Assembly (NCBI RefSeq): GCF_900168195.1
Contig: NZ_FUYX01000006.1
Coordinates: 186,001-250,000 of the forward strand
DNA length: 64,000 bases
DNA from: Allobosea thiooxidans
GTDB lineage: Bacteria > Pseudomonadota > Alphaproteobacteria > Rhizobiales > Beijerinckiaceae
Direction of reading: 5' to 3'
Numbering within the stretch: the first letter of the stretch is position 1; every line of letters starts with the position of its first letter. Positions 30,378 to 42,197 of this stretch are shown in pieces. A program made the translations under genes and the position numbers. The notes under the pieces were generated by a model that saw only the letters and a program-made list of their open reading frames with translations, had not been told where the DNA came from and did no database searches.

Positions 30378-31256
30378 ATGAGCCGATCGACGCGTTTCGC
30401 CCTCGTCCTGGCGGCCGCCGCAGCCGCATCGGTCGCCTGTGCGCAGGCACAGCCGCTGCAATTGCCCGGCGCCCAGCCGTTCAACGCGCCAGGCACGCAC
30501 CAGCTCGCCCCGTCGGCCCCCGGAGCGCCGGCCCCGCCGCGACAGCCGAGCATGCCCGCCATCAAGATCGCCGGCGAGGAGGCGATCCTCGGCAAGGCCT
30601 TGCACCGCAACGGCAATCACGGCGAGGCGACCTTCAGCAAGACCGCCGACGGCTACGGCATGAAGCTCAATCTCGACGGCTTCCAGCCCGATAATCTGGT
30701 CGAGCCCTGCGCCGTCTCCTTCGGCGATGCGCCCGTTCCGGTCACGGCTCTCGGCCGGCCGGCCGGCGTGCCGCGCTACCGGCTGGAAGCATCGATCTGC
30801 CCGATCGTCTTCGACGTGCTGGACGGCGCCTTTCTCGTCGTCGAACCCGCCGAACCCTGCGTCGTCCAGGCCGCGCAGTGCCGCATCGACCCGCGCGGGC
30901 TGTGGGGGCCGGATGCGCGCATCGTCGCCGGGCAGGCGAAGGAGACCGAGCGCGCGCGCGGCGCGGCCGAACGGGCCGTGCGCGAAGGCTATCGCACGCT
31001 GACCGCCAAGTCCGACCCGGTCGAGCAGCGCTCGATCGCCCGCGAGCAGGCCGGATTCTCGGCCGAGCGCGAAATGACCTGCCGCGATTTCCAGCGCGAG
31101 GGCCAGATGGGCTTCTGTGCCGCCCGGATCACCGAAGCCCGCGCCGCCTCGCTGCGCGCCCGGCTCGGCCTCAACACCGAGCCCAAGCCCGCGGCGAAAC
31201 CGAAGCCGCGTGCCGCACCGAAGCCGGCACCGCTCTCGCTCACCCCGACGCAGTAG
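30378..31256 (+). CDS. Exported hypothetical protein
   Basis: A 292-residue protein with signal peptide [20 protein letters not shown], a Pro/Ala-rich region (about 25-60), a central domain with Cys residues in [21 protein letters not shown] and [14 protein letters not shown] that may form disulphides, a charged helical stretch with [20 protein letters not shown], and a Lys/Pro/Ala-rich tail. I do not recognise a named family; the Cys-containing helix slightly recalls LprI-type proteins. It is likely periplasmic. It is divergent from dnaK, and the start at 30378 was chosen from the signal peptide; longer upstream frames have no support. Confidence 0.72.
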   Translation: MSRSTRFALVLAAAAAASVACAQAQPLQLPGAQPFNAPGTHQLAPSAPGAPAPPRQPSMPAIKIAGEEAILGKALHRNGNHGEATFSKTADGYGMKLNLDGFQPDNLVEPCAVSFGDAPVPVTALGRPAGVPRYRLEASICPIVFDVLDGAFLVVEPAEPCVVQAAQCRIDPRGLWGPDARIVAGQAKETERARGAAERAVREGYRTLTAKSDPVEQRSIAREQAGFSAEREMTCRDFQREGQMGFCAARITEARAASLRARLGLNTEPKPAAKPKPRAAPKPAPLSLTPTQ

Positions 31257-31277
31257 GCCTCTCCCGTCAGCGCCTGC

Positions 31278-31377
31278 CGTCATTGCGAGGAGCGATAGCG
31301 ACGAAGCAATCCAGGGGGACTTGGATGAGACGGTCCGCCCGGCCCCCTGGATTGCTTCGCTTCGCTCGCAATGACGG
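31278..31377. repeat. Palindromic intergenic repeat, family B (copy 1)
   Basis: One long imperfect palindrome: GTCATTGCGAGGAGCG..GAAGCAATCCAGGGGG on the left mirrors CCCCCTGGATTGCTTCG..CGCTCGCAATGAC on the right, with about 20 bases between. Copies at 38238 and 63639. It ends one base before the thiM stop codon, in the gap between two convergent genes. Confidence 0.9.
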
Positions 31378-31378
31378 T

Positions 31379-34394
<3,016 letters not shown>

Positions 34395-34427
34395 GCATAT
34401 TTCCGAATGGGTTCTAAGGAGAAAGGC

Positions 34428-34625
34428 TCAGGCGGAGCGGTCGACGAGGCCGCCCTGGCCGGCCGGCAGCATCGCCTTGGCCTGCTCGACGCTCTGCTGG
34501 AGCATGTCGGCGAGGCCCTGCTCGGCCTGCGCATTCTGGCGCAGCATCTCCGCCTGCAACGCCTGCTGCGTCGCGGCGGCCTGCATCGTGACCATGCTCT
34601 GGGCAAGGGAAACGGCGTCGCTCAT
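34428..34625 (-). CDS. YjfB-like putative motility protein
   Basis: A 65-residue helical protein, SDAVSLAQSMVTMQAAATQQ followed by Gln-rich helix (ALQAEMLRQNAQAEQG) and ending GQGGLVDRSA. The pattern is that of the small YjfB family labelled putative motility protein. Functional evidence for that family is thin. The true start is the internal ATG at 34625; an upstream frame is Arg-rich and unlikely. No flagellar genes are nearby. Confidence 0.75.
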   Translation of the reverse strand: MSDAVSLAQSMVTMQAAATQQALQAEMLRQNAQAEQGLADMLQQSVEQAKAMLPAGQGGLVDRSA

Positions 34626-34674
34626 GCCGGCAAGGCTAGAGCGTCGTGCTTGCCAAATCCTGAATCGCGCCGGT

Positions 34675-34953
34675 TCAGGGCGCGATGATCGATGGCACGC
34701 CCCGCGGCATCGGCGGATCGCGGCTGGGCTCCGGCGCCGCCTGTGCCCTGTCGTTCGGCGAGCGACGGGCATCCCTCTGCGGTGCGGCACGCTCGCCTGC
34801 CGGCGGGCGGGCAGCCTCTCCCGGCTGGGGCGCGGCCGGCACGCCCGGCGCGCGCTGCTTGGTCGTGGGAGCCGCTGTCTGCGCCTGCAACGGAAGCGAA
34901 ACGGATAGGGTTGGCAGCAGCAACCCGGCCAGGATCAGTGCAAGCTTCCTCAT
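34675..34953 (-). CDS. Small exported Pro/Ala-rich protein
   Basis: A 92-residue protein with a clean signal peptide (MRKLALILAGLLLPTLSVSL-PLQAQ) and a Pro/Ala/Arg-rich, probably disordered, mature part ending MPRGVPSIIAP. GGAGGT precedes the start by six bases, which strongly supports translation. I do not recognise a family. It sits between the YjfB-like gene and the OmpA-family gene on the same strand and shares the latter's Pro/Ala-rich character, so it may also work in the envelope. Confidence 0.68.
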   Translation of the reverse strand: MRKLALILAGLLLPTLSVSLPLQAQTAAPTTKQRAPGVPAAPQPGEAARPPAGERAAPQRDARRSPNDRAQAAPEPSRDPPMPRGVPSIIAP

Positions 34954-35062
34954 GACGGCACCTCCATCGGCTGTTCCTCCGGGAATGGAACCGACGCATC
35001 GGCCAGTCGTTCCCTGCGCCCCCTGAAGAACGGGGCTGCTCGGAGAGCAGCCCCGCCAGCCG

Positions 35063-37198
35063 TCACTGGTTCTGGCCGGTGAGCAGCGGCGTGATTCGCC
35101 GCAGCGTCACGCGCCGGTTCTCGCGCGAGGCCTCCTGCGTGTTCACCTTCAGATACTGCTCGCCATAGCCCTGCGTCGTCAGGTTCTCCGGCGGGATCTG
35201 GAAGTCCCGCGTCAGGATCTCGGCCACCGACTGCGCCCGGCGGTCGGAAAGCGAGAGATTGTCGACGTCGGCGCCGACGGCATCGGTATGCCCCTCGACG
35301 AGGAAGACCTCGTTGGGCGAGCGCTGGAGGACCCGCTTGACCGAATCCGCGATCACGGCAAGCCGCCGGGCCTGGTCCGATCCGACATCCCAGGAGCCGG
35401 TGTCGAAATTGATCGTATCGATGTCGACGCTACGCATGCGGGCGCGCAGATCCGGCGAGTAACGTACCTCGTCCAGCGTGTACCGACGCGGAATCGCGGC
35501 GATCGGCGGCGCCGTGATCGTCTCGTAGATCAGCTCCTCATCGGCCTGGTCCGCGTCGACGATATAGCGCTCGCGCGGGATCGGCAGCGGCGGCGGCGGC
35601 AGCACAACGACATCGTCGGCGAAGCGGCCGGGACGGTCGCGCAGCGTGTTGTCGATGATGACCACCTCGCGGTCGTCGCGGCCGATGCGGGTGCGGCGGA
35701 CCAGCCGACCCTCCTCGTCCGTGACGGTGACGATGCGCGTGCCGTCCGGGCGTTCGAAGACAGTGCGCATCTCGCCATCGCGACGTTCGGACCGGCCCTG
35801 CCAGCCGAGATCGCGGAAGCGCTGGTCCTCGTCGCGACGGATGATCGCGCGGCCGTCATCGTCGCGGATGATCGTGCGGCCGGGCTCGCGGATGATGGTG
35901 ACGTCACCCTCGCGCCGCTCCTCGCGGCGGCCGCGGATATCCTCGAAGCGCTGGGCGCCCTGCGTCGCCATGATGCCGCCGATCACGCCGGCCCCGAGGC
36001 CGATCGCGCCGGCAACACCGGGCGAGATACCGCCGCGACGTCCCTCGCGCTGGGGCGGCTGTCCCTGGATGCCGCCCAGCGGCTGCGCCGGAGCGACGCC
36101 CGAAGGAGCCGGTGCCGTGGCGCCAGGCTGAGTCGGGGCGGCGGGCTGGGACGGGGCGACGGGAGCCGTCGCAGGAGGCGAACCGGGCATCGGGCGGGCA
36201 GGCTGGGTTGGTGCGGCGCCAGCCGGCGGCGTCGGCGCGGTGGCGCCGGGCTGGGCCGGAGCCGGGGCCGCGGCAGGAGGCGTTCCCGGTGCCGGTCGCG
36301 CGGGCTGGCCCGGAGCGGGCGCGGTCGGCGCCGCGCCGGGCTGCGGCACGGCGGAAGGCGCGCGACCGGTCGGCGGGGCCGCGGAAGGCGGCACGGCCGG
36401 GCCTCCGCGCGGGACGGCCGAGGGCGGCGACGCCGAGTCGGGCCGGGTTGGTGCGGCAGGGGCCGTTCCCGGCGCCGGCCGCGCGGGCTGGCCCGGAGCA
36501 GGAGCGGTCGGCGCCGTGCCGGGCTGCGGCACTGCGGAAGGCGCGCGACCGGGCGGCGGGGCGGCGGAAGGCGGCACGGCCGGGCCTCCGCGCGGGACGG
36601 CCGACGGCGGCGACGCCGAATCGGGACGGGACGGCGCAGGAGCCGTTCCCGGAACCGGCTGCGCGGGGCGAGCCGGAGCGGGGGCGGACGGCGCCGTGCC
36701 GGGCTGCGGCGCGGCCGGCCGGGGCGGTGCAGCCGGGCGCTCCGCCGGAGCGGGCGCTCGCGGCGCCTCGGAAGGAGCGGCGCGTGGTGCCGTCGGCGCG
36801 GGAGGCGCTGCCGGCGGGCGCGGCGGCGTCGGCCGGGCGGCTGGCGGCTGCTCCGGAGCGGGCGCCTGGTTCGGCGCGGGACGCGGCGCGGCCGGGGCCT
36901 CGCGCGGCATGGCCGGCGGCTGCGGCCGCGCCGCGCCTGGGCCGGGCTCGGGTTGCGGCGGGCGCGGAGCCTGGGGCGCGCCCGGAGCGGCGGGGCGCTC
37001 CGGGCCACGCTGCCCCGGCTGGGCGCCCGGCGGACGCCGTGGTTCGTCGGGCCGTTCGCGTGGTCCGCGCCGCGGCTCATCGTCCCCGCTCGGCGCCTGG
37101 GCAAGCCGGTAGCCGCTCTGGGCGAAGGCCTGTCCGACCTGGGAGAGGACGAGGGCCGGCAGGACGGTTCCCACCAGCAGCCAGCGTTTCGTGCGCAT
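35063..37198 (-). CDS. OmpA-family outer-membrane protein with long Pro/Ala-rich region
   Basis: A 711-residue exported protein: signal peptide (MRTKRWLLVGTVLPALVLSQ), then about 350 residues of Pro/Ala-rich sequence that is certainly disordered, a Gly-rich hydrophobic stretch (SPGVAGAIGLGAGVIGGIMA) that may be a glycine-zipper, a charged Arg/Glu/Asp domain with many DDREVVI-like strands, and a C-terminal OmpA domain (INFDTGSWDVGS, VEGHTDAVGADVDNLSLSDR, TTQGYGEQYLKV) that binds peptidoglycan. The Pro-rich part contains a 61-residue tandem repeat (see finding). It probably spans the periplasm between wall and outer membrane. A long antisense frame over it is a shadow of the repeats. Confidence 0.85.
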   Translation of the reverse strand: MRTKRWLLVGTVLPALVLSQVGQAFAQSGYRLAQAPSGDDEPRRGPRERPDEPRRPPGAQPGQRGPERPAAPGAPQAPRPPQPEPGPGAARPQPPAMPREAPAAPRPAPNQAPAPEQPPAARPTPPRPPAAPPAPTAPRAAPSEAPRAPAPAERPAAPPRPAAPQPGTAPSAPAPARPAQPVPGTAPAPSRPDSASPPSAVPRGGPAVPPSAAPPPGRAPSAVPQPGTAPTAPAPGQPARPAPGTAPAAPTRPDSASPPSAVPRGGPAVPPSAAPPTGRAPSAVPQPGAAPTAPAPGQPARPAPGTPPAAAPAPAQPGATAPTPPAGAAPTQPARPMPGSPPATAPVAPSQPAAPTQPGATAPAPSGVAPAQPLGGIQGQPPQREGRRGGISPGVAGAIGLGAGVIGGIMATQGAQRFEDIRGRREERREGDVTIIREPGRTIIRDDDGRAIIRRDEDQRFRDLGWQGRSERRDGEMRTVFERPDGTRIVTVTDEEGRLVRRTRIGRDDREVVIIDNTLRDRPGRFADDVVVLPPPPLPIPRERYIVDADQADEELIYETITAPPIAAIPRRYTLDEVRYSPDLRARMRSVDIDTINFDTGSWDVGSDQARRLAVIADSVKRVLQRSPNEVFLVEGHTDAVGADVDNLSLSDRRAQSVAEILTRDFQIPPENLTTQGYGEQYLKVNTQEASRENRRVTLRRITPLLTGQNQ

Positions 37199-37305
37199 CG
37201 CAATACCCGTATTCGTTTCAGACTGAGGACATCAGGCCGGCGAAGGCCTGAACCCCCGATGAAGCGAAAACGGCGAGAATCGGGCAGCGGTTCCGCCCGG
37301 GTTCG

Positions 37306-38208
37306 TCAAATACCTGCCTGCTCCTTCACATAGGCCGCGATCTCGGCATGGGTCGCGAACCAGCAATCGCCCTTCGCCTTGGCCAGCCGGACCAGCTCCT
37401 CGAGGATCCAGAAGCGCGAGCGATAGGTGATGACATGCGGGTGCATGGTCAGCAGGAAGAGCCCGCCCTCGGCATAGGCGCCTTCGAATTCGCGGCGGAA
37501 GATGTCGAAGACCGCTTCCGGCGGCGTATAGGGCCGGAGCGCCTGGAAGCGGTTCATGCTGAGATAGGGCGCGTCGTCGCGAATCCACTCGACCGGCAAT
37601 TCGACGATGCCGGTCGCCTCGCCCTTCTCGACGATCTCATAGGGGTCGTCGTCGGCGAAGAGCGAGGAATCGTAGAGCAGGCCGAGCTCGCGTTCGATCG
37701 AGAGCGTCACGTCGGAAAAGTCCCAAGATGGGGTGCGCATGCCGACCGGGCGGACGCCGGTGACCTTCTCCAGCGTGTCGGCCGAGCGCAGGTGCAACTC
37801 GCGCTCGTTCGCGGGCGGCACCGCCGTATTGACCTCGTGGATCCAGCCATGGAGGCCGATCTCGTGGCCGGCGCCGACGATGCGGCGCTGCTCGTCGGGG
37901 TAAAGCAGCGCGGTCACGGCGGGGACGAAGAAGCTCGCCTTGATGTCCTGCTGCTTCAGCAGGTTCAGGATGCGCGGCACGCCGACGCGGTTGCCGTATT
38001 GACCCCAGGAGAGGCGCCCGACCGACTTGCCGCCGTCGCGCAACTCGTTGGTCTCGTGATCGACGTCGAAGGAGAGAGCCACGGCGCAGCGGGCGCCGTT
38101 CTTCCACCTGGCGGGTTTCAGGTTGCGGCCGGCACGCACCTGCTCGACCTTGCCGCGCCAGACCTCCTCGGGCCATTGCCAGGGCAGGAGTTCGTCGGAT
38201 TGGGTCAT
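37306..38208 (-). CDS. Polysaccharide deacetylase family protein
   Basis: A 300-residue NodB-fold hydrolase without signal peptide. CAVALSFDVDHETNE holds the catalytic and metal-binding Asp pair, EIGLHGWIHE the metal His pair, VGMRTPSWDFSD the Arg/Trp motif, and LLTMHPHVITY the last His. Cytosolic members with this pattern often act on non-polysaccharide amides, for example allantoinase-like PuuE or peptidoglycan deacetylase homologues. Given its neighbours (creatininase, asparaginase, peptide importer) a small-molecule amidase role is more likely here; this is inference. GAGGACAAGG precedes the start at 38208. Confidence 0.87.
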   Translation of the reverse strand: MTQSDELLPWQWPEEVWRGKVEQVRAGRNLKPARWKNGARCAVALSFDVDHETNELRDGGKSVGRLSWGQYGNRVGVPRILNLLKQQDIKASFFVPAVTALLYPDEQRRIVGAGHEIGLHGWIHEVNTAVPPANERELHLRSADTLEKVTGVRPVGMRTPSWDFSDVTLSIERELGLLYDSSLFADDDPYEIVEKGEATGIVELPVEWIRDDAPYLSMNRFQALRPYTPPEAVFDIFRREFEGAYAEGGLFLLTMHPHVITYRSRFWILEELVRLAKAKGDCWFATHAEIAAYVKEQAGI

Positions 38209-38237
38209 GGCCTTGTCCTCTCTGTCGAAACGCTTCC

Positions 38238-38338
38238 CGTCATTGCGAGCGCAGCGAAGCAATCCAGGAGGACCGGGTTGAGCGGCTCAGCACCGTTGCC
38301 CTGGATCGCTTCGTCGCTTCGCTCCTCGCAGTGACGAC
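38238..38338. repeat. Palindromic intergenic repeat, family B (copy 2)
   Basis: Same outer arms as the copy at 31278 (GTCATTGCGAGC..GAAGCAATCCAGG and CCTGGATCGCTTCG..CTCCTCGCAGTGAC), with more mismatches. It separates the deacetylase gene from the double-ATPase gene. Confidence 0.85.
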
Positions 38339-38350
38339 GGGTAGGCAACG

Positions 38351-40054
38351 TCAAGCGCCCGGCAGCACCGGCACGGCGGCGAGCAGGCGCTTGGTGTAGT
38401 CGTGCTGCGGATGATCATAGACCGTGCCCGCCGGGCCGCTCTCGACGATCCTGCCGCGATACATGATGGCGACGCGGTCACAGAGATGGCGGACGACCGA
38501 GAGGTCGTGCGAGATGAAGATCAGCGTGAGATCCAGCTCCTGCCGCAGGCGGATCAGCAGGTTGATGATCTGCGCCTGGATCGAGACGTCGAGCGAGGCG
38601 ACCGGCTCGTCGCAGACGACCACGTCCGGCTGCATTGCGAGCGCGCGGGCAATCGCGACGCGCTGGCGCTGGCCGCCGGAGAACTGGTGCGGGTAGCGGT
38701 CGGCGAAATCGGGGTTCAGCCCAACTGCCGCCAGCCATTGCCGGACATAGGCCTTCGCCTGCGCACGCTCGACCAACCCATGCGCCAGCGGTCCTTCGGC
38801 GATGCTGTCGCCGACCGTCATGCGTGGATTGAGCGAGGCGAAGGGGTCCTGGAAGATGGTCTGAACGCGCGTCGTGACCTTGTGCGGTTGCGCGCCCGCG
38901 CTCATCACCGGCGCGCCGTCGATGCGGACGAGGCCGCTGTCCGGCGCATAGATGCCGGCGGCCACGCGTCCGAGCGTCGACTTGCCCGAGCCGGATTCGC
39001 CGACCAGGCCGAGCGCCTCGCCACGCTTCAGCACCAGCGTGACGTCGTCGACCGCCTGCACCGCAGCCGGCGCCTTCGACAGGCCGGCCTTCTGGGCGAG
39101 CTTGCGGAAGAGGCCGGGCGTTCCGGCGAAGCGCTTGGCGACATGCTCGATGCGGACATAGTGCACGGCATCGGTGACCGCAGGCGGCGCCTGCTTCACG
39201 GCCCGCGGCGGTGGCGCGACATCGGAGCCGACACCACCGGCGAGCAGCGTGCCGGGCTCGGAGCGCGAGGGCAGCGCGTCGAGCAGCGCCTGCGTGTAGG
39301 GATGCTGCGGATGTGTCAGGACCGCGAGTGTCGGACCGGCCTCGACGATCTTGCCATGGCGCATGACGCAGACATGGTCGGCGAGCTCCGCGACCACGGC
39401 GAGGTCGTGGCTGATCCAGATCAGCGCGGTGCCGAGCTCGGCAACGAGTTCCTTCATCTCCGCGAGGATCTCGGCCTGCACGGAAACGTCGAGCGCGGTG
39501 GTCGGCTCGTCGCAGATGATCAGCTTCGGCCGGTGCAGCAGGGCGATCGCGATGGCGACGCGCTGGCGCATGCCGCCGGAGAACTGGTGCGGATAGAAAT
39601 CGACCTTGGCCTCGGGATCGGGAATGCGGACCTGCGCCAGCGCCGCGACGGCACGGCGACGCGCCTCGGCGCCCGAAACCCTCTCATGCGCTTCCAGAGC
39701 GAGCCTGATCTGCGTCCCGATGGTCAGCATCGGGTTCAGCGTCATCATCGGGTCCTGGAAGACCATCGAGATCTGCTTGCCGCGAATCCTGCGCAGCTCT
39801 GCGGGCGACAGGCCGGTGAGCTCGCGGCCCTCCAGCTTCACCGAAGAACCGGGCTCGATGCGGCCGGGCGGATCGATCAGCCCGATGATCGAGAAGCCGG
39901 TGATGCTCTTGCCCGAGCCGGATTCGCCGACGAGGCCCATCACCTCGCCGCGCTTCAGCGCGAAGGAGACGCCGTCGACGGCCTTCACGACGTCGGCGCG
40001 AGCGTGGAAGTACGTGGCGAGGTCGGTGACCTGGAGGAGCGGGATTTCGGTCAT
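38351..40054 (-). CDS. Fused double ATP-binding protein of a peptide ABC importer (GsiA/DppDF-like)
   Basis: 567 residues carrying two complete ATPase domains in one chain. Domain 1: Walker A GESGSGKSI at about residue 43, signature QFSGGMRQRVAIAIAL, Walker B LIICDEPTTALD. Domain 2: Walker A GESGSGKST at about residue 346, signature QFSGGQRQRVAIARAL, Walker B VVVCDEPVASLD. Both carry the oligopeptide C-terminal extension seen after LTHPQHPYTQALLDALP. E. coli GsiA, the glutathione importer ATPase, has the same double layout. With the permease genes upstream on the same strand and the binding protein gene nearby, it powers one importer. The gap upstream to the permease is filled by a repeat. 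Confidence 0.93.
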   Translation of the reverse strand: MTEIPLLQVTDLATYFHARADVVKAVDGVSFALKRGEVMGLVGESGSGKSITGFSIIGLIDPPGRIEPGSSVKLEGRELTGLSPAELRRIRGKQISMVFQDPMMTLNPMLTIGTQIRLALEAHERVSGAEARRRAVAALAQVRIPDPEAKVDFYPHQFSGGMRQRVAIAIALLHRPKLIICDEPTTALDVSVQAEILAEMKELVAELGTALIWISHDLAVVAELADHVCVMRHGKIVEAGPTLAVLTHPQHPYTQALLDALPSRSEPGTLLAGGVGSDVAPPPRAVKQAPPAVTDAVHYVRIEHVAKRFAGTPGLFRKLAQKAGLSKAPAAVQAVDDVTLVLKRGEALGLVGESGSGKSTLGRVAAGIYAPDSGLVRIDGAPVMSAGAQPHKVTTRVQTIFQDPFASLNPRMTVGDSIAEGPLAHGLVERAQAKAYVRQWLAAVGLNPDFADRYPHQFSGGQRQRVAIARALAMQPDVVVCDEPVASLDVSIQAQIINLLIRLRQELDLTLIFISHDLSVVRHLCDRVAIMYRGRIVESGPAGTVYDHPQHDYTKRLLAAVPVLPGA

Positions 40055-40070
40055 CCGCGTTCGCCTCCGC

Positions 40071-40164
40071 CGTCATGCTCGCCCTTGTGGCGAGCATCCA
40101 CGTCCTGAACACGACCCTCGACCAGCGAAGACGTGGATGGTCGGGACAAGCCCGACCATGACGG
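40071..40164. repeat. Palindromic intergenic repeat, family A (copy 3)
   Basis: A full-length copy of the family A element inside the transporter operon, between the permease and the double-ATPase genes. It may attenuate the ATPase gene relative to the permeases; that is inference. Confidence 0.88.
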
Positions 40165-40184
40165 ATATGGCGCGTCCCAAGCCG

Positions 40185-41063
40185 TCATCGCTTCAGCCTC
40201 GGATTGACCTGGTCGCGGATGCGGTCGCCGACGAGGTTGATCGCGACGATCAGCACGATGAGCGCGATGCCCGGATAGATCGAGATCCAGTAACGCCCCG
40301 ACAGCATGTACTGGAAGCCGTTGGCGATCAGCATGCCGAGCGAGGGCTCGGTCACCGGCAGGCCGACGCCGAGGAAGGAGAGGGTCGCTTCCAGCGCGAT
40401 GGCGTTCGCCACCTGCACGGTCGCGACCACGATCAGCGGCGGCAGGCAATTCGGGAAGATGTGGCGCCAGACCACGCGCCAGCCCGGCAGCGGCGTCGAG
40501 AGTACCGCCTCGACATAGTCCTTGCCGCGCTCGGCCGAAGCGGCGCCATGGGCGGTGCGGGCGAAATAGGCGTATTGCGCGGCGGCGAGCGCGGCGATGA
40601 GCTGCATCTTGCCCTGCCCCAGCAATGCCGAGAGCACGAGCGCCAGCAGGATCGCCGGGAAGGCGAGCTGCAGGTCGACGACCCGCATGATGAAGGCTTC
40701 CCAGCGCCCGCCGGCGTAAGCCGCGCCGATGCCGAGCGCCACGCCGAGCGCGAAAGCGAGCGCGCCGGCCACCAGCCCCATCTGCAGGGAGATGCGCAGG
40801 CCGTAGAGGATGGCCGAGAACAGGTCGCGCCCCTGCGCATCGGTGCCGAGCCAATGCGTATAGCCGCCCTCGCCGACATAGCCCGGCGGACGGCGCGCAT
40901 CGGAGAGCGAGAGATTGGCGAGATCGTAGGGGTCCTGCGGCGCGACCAGCGGCGCCAGCAGCGCGATGCCGATCATCATGACGACCACGGCGAGCGCGAT
41001 GACCGCGACCTTGCTCTCGCGGAACTCGGCCCAGAAGCGGGCCGCGGGGGAAGCGTCCTTCAT
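40185..41063 (-). CDS. Peptide ABC transporter permease (DppC/GsiD-like)
   Basis: A 292-residue inner-membrane permease. Six membrane helices; N-terminal FRESKVAVIALAVVVMMIGI and HWLGTDAQGRDLFSAILYGL are typical of the C-type permease. The EAA loop that contacts the ATPase is in YVEAVLSTPLPGWRVVWRHI. The start at 41063 is a 4-base ATGA overlap with the end of the B-type permease; the open frame continues upstream to 41558 only as a shadow. It forms the channel together with the DppB-like partner. Confidence 0.93.
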   Translation of the reverse strand: MKDASPAARFWAEFRESKVAVIALAVVVMMIGIALLAPLVAPQDPYDLANLSLSDARRPPGYVGEGGYTHWLGTDAQGRDLFSAILYGLRISLQMGLVAGALAFALGVALGIGAAYAGGRWEAFIMRVVDLQLAFPAILLALVLSALLGQGKMQLIAALAAAQYAYFARTAHGAASAERGKDYVEAVLSTPLPGWRVVWRHIFPNCLPPLIVVATVQVANAIALEATLSFLGVGLPVTEPSLGMLIANGFQYMLSGRYWISIYPGIALIVLIVAINLVGDRIRDQVNPRLKR

Positions 41064-42034
41064 CGCGCGCCGCCCTTCCGCAAACGTGGATCGAGCCCGA
41101 CATAGGCGAGGTCGACGAGGAAGTTGATGGTGATGAAGACGAAGGCGACGAGCATCAGATAGGCGACCATCACCGGCCGGTCGAGCGACTGGATGGAGTC
41201 GATGATCAGCTTGCCGATGCCGGGCCAGGAGAAGATCGTCTCGGTGACGACGGCGAAGGCGAGCGTCGAGCCGAATTCGAGGCCGAAGACGGTGACGAGC
41301 GGGATCGCGATCAGCCTGAGCACATGCCGGCGCAGCACCGTCCATTCGGAGAGCCCGGCGGCGCGGGCGAACTTCACCGTGTCGGAGAGCATGGCCTCGC
41401 GGGTGCCGGCGCGGGCGAGGCGCGTCATCAAGGCGAGCTTGAAGAAGGCGAGGTTGAGCGCCGGCAGGAACAGATGGGTCAGGCCGTTCAGGGTCAGGAA
41501 GCTCCATTCGACGCCGAAGACCGAGACCGTCTCGCCACGCCCGCCGGCCGGCAGCCATTGCAGCTCGACGGCGAAGGCCATGATCAGCACGAGGCCGATC
41601 CAGAAGGTCGGCACGGAGAAGCCGAGGATCGAGACCGTCATGATCAGCCTGGAGGCAAAGCCATCCGGCCTGTAGCCGGCATAGATCCCGGCCGGGATGC
41701 CGATCAGCGCCGCCCCGCAGACCGCGGCCAGCGTCAGCTCCAGCGTCGCAGGCAGGCGCGACAGGATCAGGTCCATCACCGGCATGCCGAAGACGAAGGA
41801 GCGGCCGAAATCGCCATGCAGCACGCGGCCGAGGAAGGTGAGGTACTGCTCCCAGAGCGGCCGGTCGAGCCCGTAATGGGCGATGGTCTGGAGGCGCAGT
41901 TCCTGGCTGACGTCAGGGCCGATCAGCACGTCGATCGGATTGCCGATGGCATAGACGCCGACGAAGACCAGCACCGACATGACGAGCATGACGACGAGGG
42001 CCTGCACCAGCCGGACGGCGATGTGGCCTAGCAT
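41060..42034 (-). CDS. Peptide ABC transporter permease (DppB/GsiC-like)
   Basis: A 324-residue permease with about six membrane helices. The N terminus HIAVRLVQALVVMLVMSVLV and LRLQTIAHYGLDRPLWEQYL are characteristic of the B-type permease; the EAA-like loop reads FARAAGLSEWTVLRRHVL, followed by SWPGIGKLIIDSIQSLDRPV. It overlaps the DppC-like gene by four bases, so the two are translationally coupled. It is the most upstream gene of the transporter operon on the minus strand; a family C repeat lies between it and the creatininase gene. Confidence 0.93.
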   Translation of the reverse strand: MLGHIAVRLVQALVVMLVMSVLVFVGVYAIGNPIDVLIGPDVSQELRLQTIAHYGLDRPLWEQYLTFLGRVLHGDFGRSFVFGMPVMDLILSRLPATLELTLAAVCGAALIGIPAGIYAGYRPDGFASRLIMTVSILGFSVPTFWIGLVLIMAFAVELQWLPAGGRGETVSVFGVEWSFLTLNGLTHLFLPALNLAFFKLALMTRLARAGTREAMLSDTVKFARAAGLSEWTVLRRHVLRLIAIPLVTVFGLEFGSTLAFAVVTETIFSWPGIGKLIIDSIQSLDRPVMVAYLMLVAFVFITINFLVDLAYVGLDPRLRKGGAR

Positions 42035-42063
42035 GCCGCAAGCCCGGGCAAGATACAGGGCAC

Positions 42064-42180
42064 AGCCCTCATCCTGAGGAGCGCCGCAGGCGCGTCTCGA
42101 AGGATGCTCCAGGAAACGCTGTCAATGCGAACTGGAGCATCCTTCGAGACGCCGCTACGCGGCTCCTCAGGATGAGGGCT
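42064..42180. repeat. Palindromic intergenic repeat, family C (copy 2)
   Basis: Mirror arms AGCCCTCATCCTGAGGAGCG..TCTCGAAGGATG and GCATCCTTCGAGACGCCG..CTCCTCAGGATGAGGGCT. It lies between the DppB-like and creatininase genes. Confidence 0.9.
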
Positions 42181-42197
42181 GTGATGGTCGGCCGTCA

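Noticed and set aside
35288-37333. 681-codon Arg/Gly-rich frame antisense to the OmpA-family gene
   Set aside because: It is produced by the Pro/Ala codon repeats read backwards. The sense strand has a signal peptide and an OmpA domain.
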